Below are positions 36,152 to 44,137 of a stretch of 57,067 nt of DNA, piece by piece. The notes under the pieces were generated by a model. The model was not told the DNA's origin. It made no database searches and was given only the letters and a program-made list of their open reading frames with translations. Numbering within the stretch: position 1 is the first letter of the stretch; each line of letters begins with the position of its first letter. The position numbers and the translations under genes were made by a program. The stretch is from Clostridiales bacterium (GTDB lineage: Bacteria; Bacillota; Clostridia; Lachnospirales; Lachnospiraceae): positions 1 to 57,067 of the forward strand of contig JAJBUA010000050.1 of assembly GCA_020860565.1 (NCBI GenBank). The letters run 5' to 3'.

Positions 36152-36512
36152 TACATACTCCTATATTTTTTGTTGCAATCACCGGCACTCCGGTGCCTGC
36201 ACAGTCCCGGATCAGAATATCACCGATGGAGACAGGCGCCTGCACCTTTGTCTGATGGATCTCTTTCATACAGTCAAATATTTTATCCTTTGGGATATCG
36301 CTCTCCGTTTTGACTGAGACTCTTCGGAGTGTGCCGCCGCTTACCTCAATAGTGGAAGTCACGACACGGGTCGGACTTGTCACCTCCTTCTTTGCATATT
36401 CCTCCCCCCGTCTGCAGCTGTTTCCTGTTACACTGATCTCATTATCTGTGATCATCACCCTCAAGGAACAGCCCAAAGGACAGCCGATACAGGTCAATTC
36501 CCTCGTTTTCAC
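36138..36512 (-). CDS. DUF1667 protein with four-cysteine motif
   Basis: The 124-residue protein has CIGCPLGC near the N-terminus and another cysteine in GNSCRRGEEYA, a likely metal or Fe-S site. DUF1667 proteins usually accompany FAD-linked glycerol-3-phosphate oxidoreductases, as here, suggesting an electron-transfer subunit. GTG start after GGAGGTGGACTGAG. One base after the FAD oxidoreductase gene and overlapping glpP. Confidence 0.88.
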   Translation of the reverse strand: MKTRELTCIGCPLGCSLRVMITDNEISVTGNSCRRGEEYAKKEVTSPTRVVTSTIEVSGGTLRRVSVKTESDIPKDKIFDCMKEIHQTKVQAPVSIGDILIRDCAGTGVPVIATKNIGVCNEGD

Positions 36513-36513
36513 C

Positions 36514-37779
36514 TCAGTCCACCTCCGTACAGATCACGATTTTTTTCAGATCTGGATATTCTTTCAAACTATCCTTTTTAATGACAATCTGCTCCATCTC
36601 GCCCGGTGCCAGAATCCTTTTCTTTGTGTGCGCGATCCGTGTATCATTGTAGTAGACACTGATGTAATGATCTTTATAAACATCTGCCACACGGAAGCGA
36701 ACCGTTACCTGATCATTCATATTGTCAATATCCAGAGACTGCGGCACCGTGTATCGGACACCTCCCGCCGCTTCCATCTCCACATATTGGCCATCTCCTT
36801 TGTTGCTGCCTCCCTGCACATAATGGGCGGCATTTTTTCCTGCAAGGGAAGCCTCCTCCGATACGTAATCCACGAGATCGTGGACATGCAGAACATTCCC
36901 GCAGGCAAATATCCCATCGATACTCGTTTCCAGCATATCATTCACAACCGGCCCATTGGTGATGCGGCTGATTTTGGCTCCCGCCGTTTTTGTCAGCTCA
37001 TTTTCCGGCAGAAGGCCGACGGACAACAGGAGGGTGTCGCAGCTGTAATACTCTTCCGTACCCGGGATCGGCTGACGGTTCGCGTCAACCTCCGCGATCG
37101 TAATGCCTGTTACACGTTCTTTTCCATGTACCTCAACCACAGTATGACTCAGCTTTAACGGAATCCCATAATCATCCAGACACTGGACAATATTCCGTTT
37201 CAGTCCGCCGGAATAAGGCATCAGTTCCGCCACAACCTTGACGCGGGCGCCCTCCAGGGTCAGACGCCTTGCCATGATCAGACCGATATCACCGGAGCCA
37301 AGAATCACCACTTCCCTGCCCACACAATAGCCCTCGATATTCATAAGCCTCTGTGCGGTACCCGCTGAAAAGATACCGGCCGGCCGGTATCCCGGGATAT
37401 TGAGCGCTCCTCTCGGACGCTCCCTGCACCCCATCGCCAGAATCACCGCCTTCGCACGCACAACGCAAAGACCATCTTCCCGGTTAATAAAAGTGATTTC
37501 TTTCTTATCACTGATAGAAATGACCATCGTATTACATTTATAAGGAATCGCGAGATTCTGAACCTGTTCGATATACCGGGAGGCATATTCCGGTCCTGTC
37601 AGTTCTTCCTTAAATGTATGCAGTCCAAAACCATTATGGATGCACTGATTCAGAATGCCTCCCAGGCCGTTATCCCTCTCAAGGATCAGGATATCCTCCA
37701 GTCCGGCCTTTCTGGCGGAAATCGCCGCAGCCAGACCGGCAGGGCCTCCGCCGATGATAATCAGTTCATGCTCTGTCAT
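36514..37779 (-). CDS. FAD/NAD(P)-dependent oxidoreductase of the glp operon
   Basis: The 421-residue flavoprotein has an N-terminal FAD motif GGGPAGLAAAISARKAGL and a second dinucleotide motif LGSGDIGLIMARRL. It resembles the second subunit of multi-part glycerol-3-phosphate dehydrogenases in anaerobes, where electrons pass from the GlpA-like subunit to an acceptor. It overlaps the upstream glpA-like gene by 14 bases, indicating coupling. The actual acceptor is unknown. Confidence 0.9.
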   Translation of the reverse strand: MTEHELIIIGGGPAGLAAAISARKAGLEDILILERDNGLGGILNQCIHNGFGLHTFKEELTGPEYASRYIEQVQNLAIPYKCNTMVISISDKKEITFINREDGLCVVRAKAVILAMGCRERPRGALNIPGYRPAGIFSAGTAQRLMNIEGYCVGREVVILGSGDIGLIMARRLTLEGARVKVVAELMPYSGGLKRNIVQCLDDYGIPLKLSHTVVEVHGKERVTGITIAEVDANRQPIPGTEEYYSCDTLLLSVGLLPENELTKTAGAKISRITNGPVVNDMLETSIDGIFACGNVLHVHDLVDYVSEEASLAGKNAAHYVQGGSNKGDGQYVEMEAAGGVRYTVPQSLDIDNMNDQVTVRFRVADVYKDHYISVYYNDTRIAHTKKRILAPGEMEQIVIKKDSLKEYPDLKKIVICTEVD

Positions 37780-39232
37780 AAGAATTCACCTCCTGCTGTT
37801 CCGCTCCTCTTAAGATCTCAGAACCCGGAATGTTTTTACAGATCTCTTCCATTCTGAGACCGGTTTCCGCCGCCAGAATTTCCATTGTCCGCGGCGTACA
37901 GAAACCTCCCTGGCAGCGTCCCATACCCTGACGTACCCGACGCTTGATCCCATCGAGAGATCTCGCTCCCAGCGTACGCGTGACCGCATCCCGGATCTCG
38001 CCTTCACTGATGCCCTCGCAGCGACAAATGATCGTGCCATAGGCAGGATTTTTGCGAATCAATTCCGCGCGTTTCTCCTGAGAGAGGGCCGACGGACGAA
38101 TGATACCTTTGCGGGTGCCGTTCCAGCCGGATTTTTGAGAAGCTCCTGCCTTGTCGGCTACCAGTCCGGCAATATACTTTCCGATCGCAGGCGCACTGGA
38201 AAGTCCCGGCGACTCAATGGCTGCCGCGTCAAAAAAGCCCTCCGCATCTCTGGCTTCTCCCAGAATAAAATCATGTCCCGCCTGATGAGCACGCAGCCCG
38301 CAAAACGAGGTGATTACCTGGCGGAACGGAAGATCCTTTACGCTCAGAGACGCAACACGCATGACCTCTGCAAGTCCCTGAGCGGTCGTGGCCGTCCGTT
38401 CCTTGTCGTCGATATCCACAGCAGTCGGACCAACCAGCAGATTGCCATGCACAGTCGGACTCACCAGCACTCCCTTGCCGTACTTACCAGGCAGCTGAAA
38501 AATTGTTCGCGAGACATGGTTACCAGCTTCCTTATCCAGCAGACAATACTCTCCCTTACGGGGAATGATCTCAAAATGATCTTCGCTTACCATATTATGA
38601 ATCACATCCGCGTAAACTCCTGCTGCATTGACAATGCAGGAAGCGGTTATTTTCGAATTTCCCGCAATCACCTCGTAGCCGTTCTCCTGTTTTCTGATCT
38701 CACGGACGGCAGAGAGGAAGCGAAACTCCACCCCATTATCACAGGCATTCTCAGCCAGCGCAATGGTCAGGCCAAACGGACAGACAATCCCTCCGCTTGG
38801 GACGTCCAGCGCCGCTACTACCTCGTCAGTCAGATTTGGTTCCCGTCTGCGTGCCTCATCTCCACCGATTATGGACAATCCTTTTACCCCATTCTCTTCG
38901 CCCTGTTTGAGGAGAGCCTGCAGCTTCTCTTTATCCGCCTCGTCAAAACAAAGGACCATGGAGCCGTTTCTTATAAACTCGAAATCCAGTTCTTGGGAGA
39001 GATCCTCCATCATCTGATTTCCTTCGACGTTAAATCTCGCCATCAGAGAACCGCGATCAGCATCAAACCCCGCATGTACGATCGCACTGTTTGCCTTTGA
39101 AGTGCCGGAACAAACATCTTCATCCTTTTCCAGCACACAGATCTTTAAGTCATAGCGCGAGAGTTCCCTGGCAATGGCACAACCGGTTACTCCGGCGCCA
39201 ATGATGATTACATCATAATCCTTTCCACTCAT
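37766..39232 (-). CDS. Glycerol-3-phosphate dehydrogenase, GlpA-like, with BFD [2Fe-2S] domain
   Basis: The 488-residue protein has a DAO-type FAD domain (IIGAGVTGCAIARELSRYDL, then CSGTSKANSAIVHAGFD) and a C-terminal BFD-like domain with CRCEGISEGE and CQGGFC cysteines for a [2Fe-2S] cluster. It oxidises glycerol-3-phosphate to DHAP, or a close relative. It is first in the operon glpA-like/FAD/DUF1667/glpP, preceded by a promoter and a leader terminator. The start follows GAGGCGGACT. Confidence 0.9.
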   Translation of the reverse strand: MSGKDYDVIIIGAGVTGCAIARELSRYDLKICVLEKDEDVCSGTSKANSAIVHAGFDADRGSLMARFNVEGNQMMEDLSQELDFEFIRNGSMVLCFDEADKEKLQALLKQGEENGVKGLSIIGGDEARRREPNLTDEVVAALDVPSGGIVCPFGLTIALAENACDNGVEFRFLSAVREIRKQENGYEVIAGNSKITASCIVNAAGVYADVIHNMVSEDHFEIIPRKGEYCLLDKEAGNHVSRTIFQLPGKYGKGVLVSPTVHGNLLVGPTAVDIDDKERTATTAQGLAEVMRVASLSVKDLPFRQVITSFCGLRAHQAGHDFILGEARDAEGFFDAAAIESPGLSSAPAIGKYIAGLVADKAGASQKSGWNGTRKGIIRPSALSQEKRAELIRKNPAYGTIICRCEGISEGEIRDAVTRTLGARSLDGIKRRVRQGMGRCQGGFCTPRTMEILAAETGLRMEEICKNIPGSEILRGAEQQEVNSYDRA

Positions 39233-39310
39233 AGTCCGCCTCTTTTCCCTTATTATATAAAATTATAAAATCTTTACCGCCTTCTATCACGATTAATTGA
39301 AAAAATGCGT

Positions 39311-39356
39311 AAAAAAAGCGCGCCAACAACACGGAATCTTCCGTTTTGTCGCCCGC
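39311..39356 (-). terminator. Leader terminator of the glp operon, probable GlpP target
   Basis: On the minus strand GCGGGCGACAAAACGGAA pairs with TTCCGTGTTGTTGGCGCGC through a bulged stem of about 18 bp (39356-39318), followed by TTTTTTT (39317-39311). It lies between the promoter at 39.4 kb and the glpA-like start codon. An RNA terminator in the leader of a glpP-containing operon fits antitermination control. Confidence 0.8.
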
Positions 39357-39394
39357 TCTTATACTCTTTCAGGCATTGATTATCAATTACTGAT

Positions 39395-39423
39395 ATTCTA
39401 TAAAATAATCTTCTTATTGTCAA
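39395..39423 (-). promoter_or_regulatory. glp operon promoter
   Basis: Minus strand: TTGACA at 39423-39418, 17-base spacer, TAGAAT at 39400-39395. Predicted leader of about 155 nt holds the terminator at 39311-39356. Confidence 0.75.
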
Positions 39424-39518
39424 AGCCTTTTGTATATTTTTTCTTCAATAAGGACTCTAAGGGCTCTGGAGACGAAAGAACGCATCCCCAAAACCCTTAT
39501 GATCTTTGATTCCAGTCT

Positions 39519-40316
39519 TTATTTATCGATGGTAAGTCTCTTTGCCGGCTGCTGAACACCGTTTGCCGCAAAGGCTTCTACGATACTCTGAGTCAGGTCA
39601 AAGTACAGATCCCAGTAATCCTCATTTTTACACCATACACGAACGGTAAACTCCATGGATTCATTATCTCCTCCGCTTAAGCGCGCAAAAGCTTCCGGAG
39701 TATCTAAACCCTTCTCCTGCTTTTTGATCACAGCCATCAGCAGTTCCTGGATCTTAGCCGGATTCTCGCTCTTGGCACAGGTATAAGTCTGATCTACCCG
39801 ACGGAGTTCCTCAGATGAATAATCCACAATATTTGCGTTCATCAGATTACCATTGGGAACGGTAATTTTTCGATTATCCAGCGTAAGAAATGTCGTATAG
39901 AAAAGTGTAATTTCCTGAACAACACCTGTCGCTCCGGAAGCCTCAACAAAATCACCGACCCGGAATGGTTTAAAGATCATCAGCATAATTCCGCCGGCCA
40001 GATTTGACAGTGCTCCCTGTAACGCCAGACCGACCGCAACGCCGGCGGATGCCAGTACTGTGATCACAGAAGCCATCGGCACGCCCAGAATCCCGATCAC
40101 AGCAACAACAAGGATCACATAGAGCAGGCCCTTGATCAGACTGACTGAAAAAGTTCTTACCGTATCCTCGACCTTTGCGAACGCTGCATTTCTCTGCAGA
40201 GCATTGACAAAACCCTTGATAATGATATCGCCAATAAAGAAAACAATGAGTGCAAGAATAATTTTTCCTCCTGCCGATGTAATCATATTGACGATCGTGT
40301 TAATCCAGGTTTGCAT
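39519..40316 (-). CDS. MscS-family small-conductance mechanosensitive channel
   Basis: The 265-residue channel has three N-terminal helices; the pore-lining third helix is rich in Gly/Ala (ASAGVAVGLALQGALSNLAGG), followed by the conserved beta domain (PFRVGDFVEASGATGVVQEI). It releases solutes on hypo-osmotic shock. The start follows AAAGGAAGG with a longer than usual spacer; the longer frame has no signal. Monocistronic with its own promoter. Confidence 0.93.
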   Translation of the reverse strand: MQTWINTIVNMITSAGGKIILALIVFFIGDIIIKGFVNALQRNAAFAKVEDTVRTFSVSLIKGLLYVILVVAVIGILGVPMASVITVLASAGVAVGLALQGALSNLAGGIMLMIFKPFRVGDFVEASGATGVVQEITLFYTTFLTLDNRKITVPNGNLMNANIVDYSSEELRRVDQTYTCAKSENPAKIQELLMAVIKKQEKGLDTPEAFARLSGGDNESMEFTVRVWCKNEDYWDLYFDLTQSIVEAFAANGVQQPAKRLTIDK

Positions 40317-40421
40317 AATATAAGTACCTTCCTTTCTGCGCTGCCGGAATCCCCCAAAACTACATAATTCCCATGATATTACGCAGCCTTTCTGCCGACT
40401 TTCGCGCATTAATATGTTAAT

Positions 40422-40450
40422 ATTTTACTACATCCAGTAGTTATTTACAA
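40422..40450 (-). promoter_or_regulatory. mscS promoter
   Basis: Minus strand: TTGTAA at 40450-40445, 17-base spacer, TAAAAT at 40427-40422, about 105 bases before the start codon. Confidence 0.55.
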
Positions 40451-40519
40451 GATCATTTCCTGTTTTATTTTGTAAGGGTTCCGTGGACCTGCATACCCAC
40501 CAGTCTTTGAACCACCGGA

Positions 40520-41050
40520 TTAATTTTCCTGATTAAACTGCTTAAAAATATCCTGGATCGCCGCCATCCGCGGATCCAGCGAGGTTCTGTCGCAGGTACA
40601 GGGATGCAGATTCAGATTCGCACCACATTTACTGCATAATCCTTTGCAATCTTCCCTGCACAGAACCTTCATCGGCAGATTCAGCAGCAATTCGTTACAG
40701 ACGAATGAATCGATATCCAGATCATAGCCATCGATAAAAGGCTGCTCCTCAAGGTTTTCCCGGCGCTGTTCTTCCGTCATCTGACAATCTGTTTCCTGTT
40801 CGATATCCAGATCAAACGGAACCTCGACCGGCTCCAGGCATCGGCTACAGGGAACTGAAAGCGACAGACGCAGCCTGCCGGTGATCTCCAGCTTCTGGTC
40901 ACCGGTATTGACGATATGCAGCGTTACCGGTTCCTTTTGTATCAAATCATAGTCGCCATCGGGCGACGAAAAGGCTTTCATCTCGATCTCACAGGTATAA
41001 TCCCGTTCTCTTCCATCGACTGCACATATCTCGAATAATGAAATTTTCAT
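40520..41050 (-). CDS. DUF177 (YceD-family) protein
   Basis: The 176-residue protein has an N-terminal beta region, CSRCLEPVEVPFDL in the middle and a cysteine-rich tail (CREDCKGLCSKCGANLN, then CTC), typical of DUF177/YceD. The family is linked to 23S rRNA accumulation and its gene is normally next to rpmF. Here rpmF is 2.7 kb upstream, with four other genes' worth of DNA between. The start follows AAGGAGGCACTGTG. Confidence 0.9.
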   Translation of the reverse strand: MKISLFEICAVDGRERDYTCEIEMKAFSSPDGDYDLIQKEPVTLHIVNTGDQKLEITGRLRLSLSVPCSRCLEPVEVPFDLDIEQETDCQMTEEQRRENLEEQPFIDGYDLDIDSFVCNELLLNLPMKVLCREDCKGLCSKCGANLNLHPCTCDRTSLDPRMAAIQDIFKQFNQEN

Positions 41051-41231
41051 CACAGTGCCTCCTTATACCATGAATCACGTATGTTCCTAGTTTACTCATT
41101 TCTGCCAAAGGAATCAATACCAAATTTCAGAGAAAGGCAAACTGGCATTGATAATAATCAAAAAACTGGCTCTGTCAATCCGTCCATTCCGTTGCTATAA
41201 TAATCACATCTTATCCATATGAGGTGACATT

Positions 41232-41804
41232 ATGAGTGATACAACAAAATCAACTAACATCAAATCGATCGTAGCAACCGCCTTTTTTGCCGCTGTGATC
41301 TTTCTGGGGATTCAGTCTTTCCGTATTCCCCTTCCAGCCGCCGTTGGAACTCCCTTTCTCCATTTCGGACACATCTTTGTCATGCTGGCCATTGTATGTC
41401 TGGGGGCAAGGCGTTCCTGTATCGCAGGAGTGTTAGGTCTGGTTATCTTTGACCTGTTAAACGGCTATATCCAGTCGATTCCCAATGTATTTGTCAGTAC
41501 CATCATCAAATGCATGCTCGTAGGAATCGTATTCTGGTTTCTGAAAAGAAAAGCAGCAGGCAATATGAAAAAGGAATACAAATACGCGGTAATCTGCGCC
41601 GTTCTCTATGGTATCACAAGCATTATTGTTGATTTTATATGGTCTGTGGCTGAACTGGTACTTCTGGGAAGCAACATGGGAGCCGCCATTATCGCCGAGA
41701 TATCCTCGATTCCCGCTACGATCATCAATGCAGTCTTTACTGTAATCGGCGTCATGCTTCTGTATCTTCCTGTCGTTACCGCTTACAGACGAATTGTTGA
41801 ATAA
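41232..41804 (+). CDS. ECF transporter S component
   Basis: The 190-residue membrane protein has five or six helices and the S-component pattern (FFAAVIFLGIQSFRIPLP, HFGHIFVMLAIVCLG, GVLGLVIFDLLNGY). It should bind a vitamin or similar small molecule and use shared EcfAAT energising subunits encoded elsewhere. Substrate not identifiable; no riboswitch is visible. The start follows GAGGTGACATT. A weak TGTCAA/TATAAT pair lies upstream. 72 bases before the M24 gene. Confidence 0.88.
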   Translation: MSDTTKSTNIKSIVATAFFAAVIFLGIQSFRIPLPAAVGTPFLHFGHIFVMLAIVCLGARRSCIAGVLGLVIFDLLNGYIQSIPNVFVSTIIKCMLVGIVFWFLKRKAAGNMKKEYKYAVICAVLYGITSIIVDFIWSVAELVLLGSNMGAAIIAEISSIPATIINAVFTVIGVMLLYLPVVTAYRRIVE

Positions 41805-41876
41805 AAACGTTTTCAGATGACAGAAAGTTTTATGACAAAAACAACTGTAACCAAAATTTTACCATGAGGTATATTC

Positions 41877-43046
41877 ATGAATATTGATAAGATTCAAGAT
41901 CTGCTTAACCTTTACAAACTGGATGGCTGGCTGTTTTCTGATTTTCATGGCCATGATTTTATTTCCCGGGATTTTCTGCAGCTCACGGAACGCACATGCT
42001 CGCGCCGCCTTTTTTATTATATACCGGCGCAGGGCACTCCTGTCAGGATTCTCTCAGCGATCGAACCCCTTCTTCTGGATCATCTGACCGGATGTAAAGT
42101 CCTTTATCACGGACGGGATGAAATGACCCGCGTCCTGTCCGGGTTTCTGACTCCCGGAAGCCGTATTGCCTGCCAGTACTCTCCCGAAGGCAATGTTCCT
42201 GTCGTCAGTTCCATGGATGCAGGGCTGATCGAATACCTGCGATCACTGGGAGTTATCCCTGTGTCTTCTGCCGATTTGCTTCAGCATTTTGGCGCAGTCC
42301 TGACCGACGAACAGATTCAGTCGCATGAGCAGGCGGGAGTCATCATCCATCGGATTCTGGAGCAGACGTTCGCATGGATCCGCGCCAGCCTGAATGAAGG
42401 CAAGGCGATTGATGAATGGATGCTCCTGCAGCAGATGAAGCAGATCATCAGCAGGGAACCGATCTATATGGACTCCCCGCCTTTCTTTGGCATCGATGAA
42501 CACGGCTGCGATCCCGGATATGAACCGCAGGAAAACGGTTCTTTGCCCATACGCGAAGGCAGCCGTCTGATCATTGATATCGCGGGACGGCTCCCAACAG
42601 AAACCTCCATCTATTATGACATCTCATGGTGTATGAACATAGGACCCGAAATTGACCCCGAATATCAGCGTATCTTTGACCTCGTACATCATGCCCGCGC
42701 AAAAGCTCTTTCCTACATCAAAGACTGTCTGGACAGGGAACTGCCGCTTCGCGGCTGTGACGTCGATGCTCTGACACGATCCTTTTTCAGAGACGCCGGC
42801 ATGGAATCCTGTATCATGCACCGTACCGGCCACAACATCGGTCATTCCTGTCATGGCATCGGGGCTAATCTGGATGATTATGAGAGTCATGATGACCGCA
42901 GTCTGCTCCCCGGCACCATGTTTTCTATCGAACCCGGTCTCTACACAAAAGGATACGGAGTCCGTCTCGAATATGACGTACATATCACACCGGACAGACA
43001 GATTCGCATTTACGGACCCATTCAGGACGAGATCTTGATTATATGA
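41877..43046 (+). CDS. M24-family aminopeptidase (Xaa-Pro peptidase-like)
   Basis: The 389-residue pita-bread metallopeptidase has Asp ligands in IIDIAG and YYDISW, His in RTGHNIGHSCHG, and Glu ligands in FSIEPGLYT and RLEYDV. The N-terminal domain (1-150) is creatinase-like. It likely removes N-terminal residues before proline, a fit with peptide import by Opp. The spacing between the two Asp is a little longer than usual. Probably co-transcribed with the ECF S component. Confidence 0.87.
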   Translation: MNIDKIQDLLNLYKLDGWLFSDFHGHDFISRDFLQLTERTCSRRLFYYIPAQGTPVRILSAIEPLLLDHLTGCKVLYHGRDEMTRVLSGFLTPGSRIACQYSPEGNVPVVSSMDAGLIEYLRSLGVIPVSSADLLQHFGAVLTDEQIQSHEQAGVIIHRILEQTFAWIRASLNEGKAIDEWMLLQQMKQIISREPIYMDSPPFFGIDEHGCDPGYEPQENGSLPIREGSRLIIDIAGRLPTETSIYYDISWCMNIGPEIDPEYQRIFDLVHHARAKALSYIKDCLDRELPLRGCDVDALTRSFFRDAGMESCIMHRTGHNIGHSCHGIGANLDDYESHDDRSLLPGTMFSIEPGLYTKGYGVRLEYDVHITPDRQIRIYGPIQDEILII

Positions 43047-43065
43047 CCTTCACTCCTTTTTCATT

Positions 43066-43590
43066 TCATCGAATCTCTACCTGGCAAGATTTCATGGTCT
43101 GAAGCGCTGCCCGATGATTATCCGGCGTTGTTCCTGCACAGCAGGACGCGTCCACGATAATCTGTGTTTCCGGATACAGCGCTTTCAGAATCAGGGCATT
43201 GGATGCGACGCAGATATCCGTACAAAGCCCGATCATGGTAATGACATCGGGTGCCCCCTGCAGGACCTGTTCCCATCCGGTATAGCCAAAGGACGGCTTA
43301 TCAACAACATGCGCGCTGCCCTGGGATGCCGCAAAGACTTCATCCCTGATCTGCCAGCCCTGCGTATCGCGGATACAATGCATGACCGGCAGCCGTCTGC
43401 CCTCCTGCGTCTGCGAATAATCGGATCCATGGGTGTCTCTGGTATAGATAATTGTATCACCGTTTGTTACCGCTTCCCGGATGGTTTCTACTACTCTGGG
43501 AACAATCTGGCAGGCCTCGCTCGTACCGAGACTCCCATCAATAAAATCGTTCTGCATATCAATAACAAGTAAAATATTCTTTGACATCAT
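43066..43590 (-). CDS. Isochorismatase-like cysteine hydrolase
   Basis: The 174-residue hydrolase has the triad: Asp in LVIDMQNDF, Lys in VVDKPSFGY and Cys in GLCTDICVASNALIL. It resembles nicotinamidases and related amidases; the exact substrate is unclear. ATGATG start after GGAGGATTTGAG. Convergent with the M24 gene, 19 bases away. Confidence 0.86.
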   Translation of the reverse strand: MMSKNILLVIDMQNDFIDGSLGTSEACQIVPRVVETIREAVTNGDTIIYTRDTHGSDYSQTQEGRRLPVMHCIRDTQGWQIRDEVFAASQGSAHVVDKPSFGYTGWEQVLQGAPDVITMIGLCTDICVASNALILKALYPETQIIVDASCCAGTTPDNHRAALQTMKSCQVEIR

Positions 43591-43652
43591 CTCAAATCCT
43601 CCATAAAATCCGTGTGTTATTTTCATAAATCAAGCAGGAGACGGTATGCATG

Positions 43653-43690
43653 AAAAAAATAACGGCTCCGCAAAACTCCGGAACCGTTAT
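43653..43690 (-). terminator. Terminator after rpmF
   Basis: Minus strand ATAACGGTTCCG pairs with CGGAGCCGTTAT (43690-43659), followed by a run of T (43659-43653). It isolates rpmF from the hydrolase. Confidence 0.88.
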
Positions 43691-43717
43691 CTCACTTACC
43701 TTCTAAACAATACATGA

Positions 43718-43900
43718 TTAATCTTCCACGGAAACAATCTCTCTCTTGTTGTAAGAGCCACATGCCTTGCACACACGATGAGGCATCATCAGAGCACCGC
43801 ACTTGCTGCATTTGACCAGATTCATGGATTTCATTTTCCAGTTCGCTCTGCGCTTGTCTCTTCTCGCGGCTGACGACTTATTCTTTGGACAGATAGACAT
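43718..43900 (-). CDS. rpmF: 50S ribosomal protein L32
   Basis: The 60-residue protein keeps all four zinc-binding cysteines: CSKCG and CKACG. The N-terminus SICPKNKSSAARRDKRRANWK is the L32 pattern. The start follows AAGGAGGTG; the longer frame runs into the leader. It is monocistronic, with promoter and terminator; DUF177 and plsX are distant. Confidence 0.96.
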   Translation of the reverse strand: MSICPKNKSSAARRDKRRANWKMKSMNLVKCSKCGALMMPHRVCKACGSYNKREIVSVED

Positions 43901-44034
43901 GGTTAACACCTCCTTAAACTCTTGATATATATCCTGGATAACCGACATCACTCTCTACAAAGAAGTCTCATCGGGAGATTCAGCAATAATCTGTTACCGA
44001 GTAACTGGTCTTCATCCAGATCACAACCTATGAT

Positions 44035-44063
44035 ATTATACCCGGATGGTGCTATTTTGTCAA
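44035..44063 (-). promoter_or_regulatory. rpmF promoter and structured leader
   Basis: Minus strand: TTGACA at 44063-44058, 17-base spacer, TATAAT at 44040-44035, a consensus promoter. The leader of about 128 nt has small hairpins (CTGG/CCAG and GTTAC/GTAAC). Confidence 0.8.
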
Positions 44064-44137
44064 TCAGATATTTGTATCTTTCAGCCACATTTTTCCATAT
44101 TTTTATTCATGATCCGGTAATTTGCGAAATATCCGGT

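Noticed and set aside
38135-39100. 321-codon open frame opposite the glpA-like gene
   Set aside because: Shadow of the dehydrogenase gene; no ribosome site or domain.
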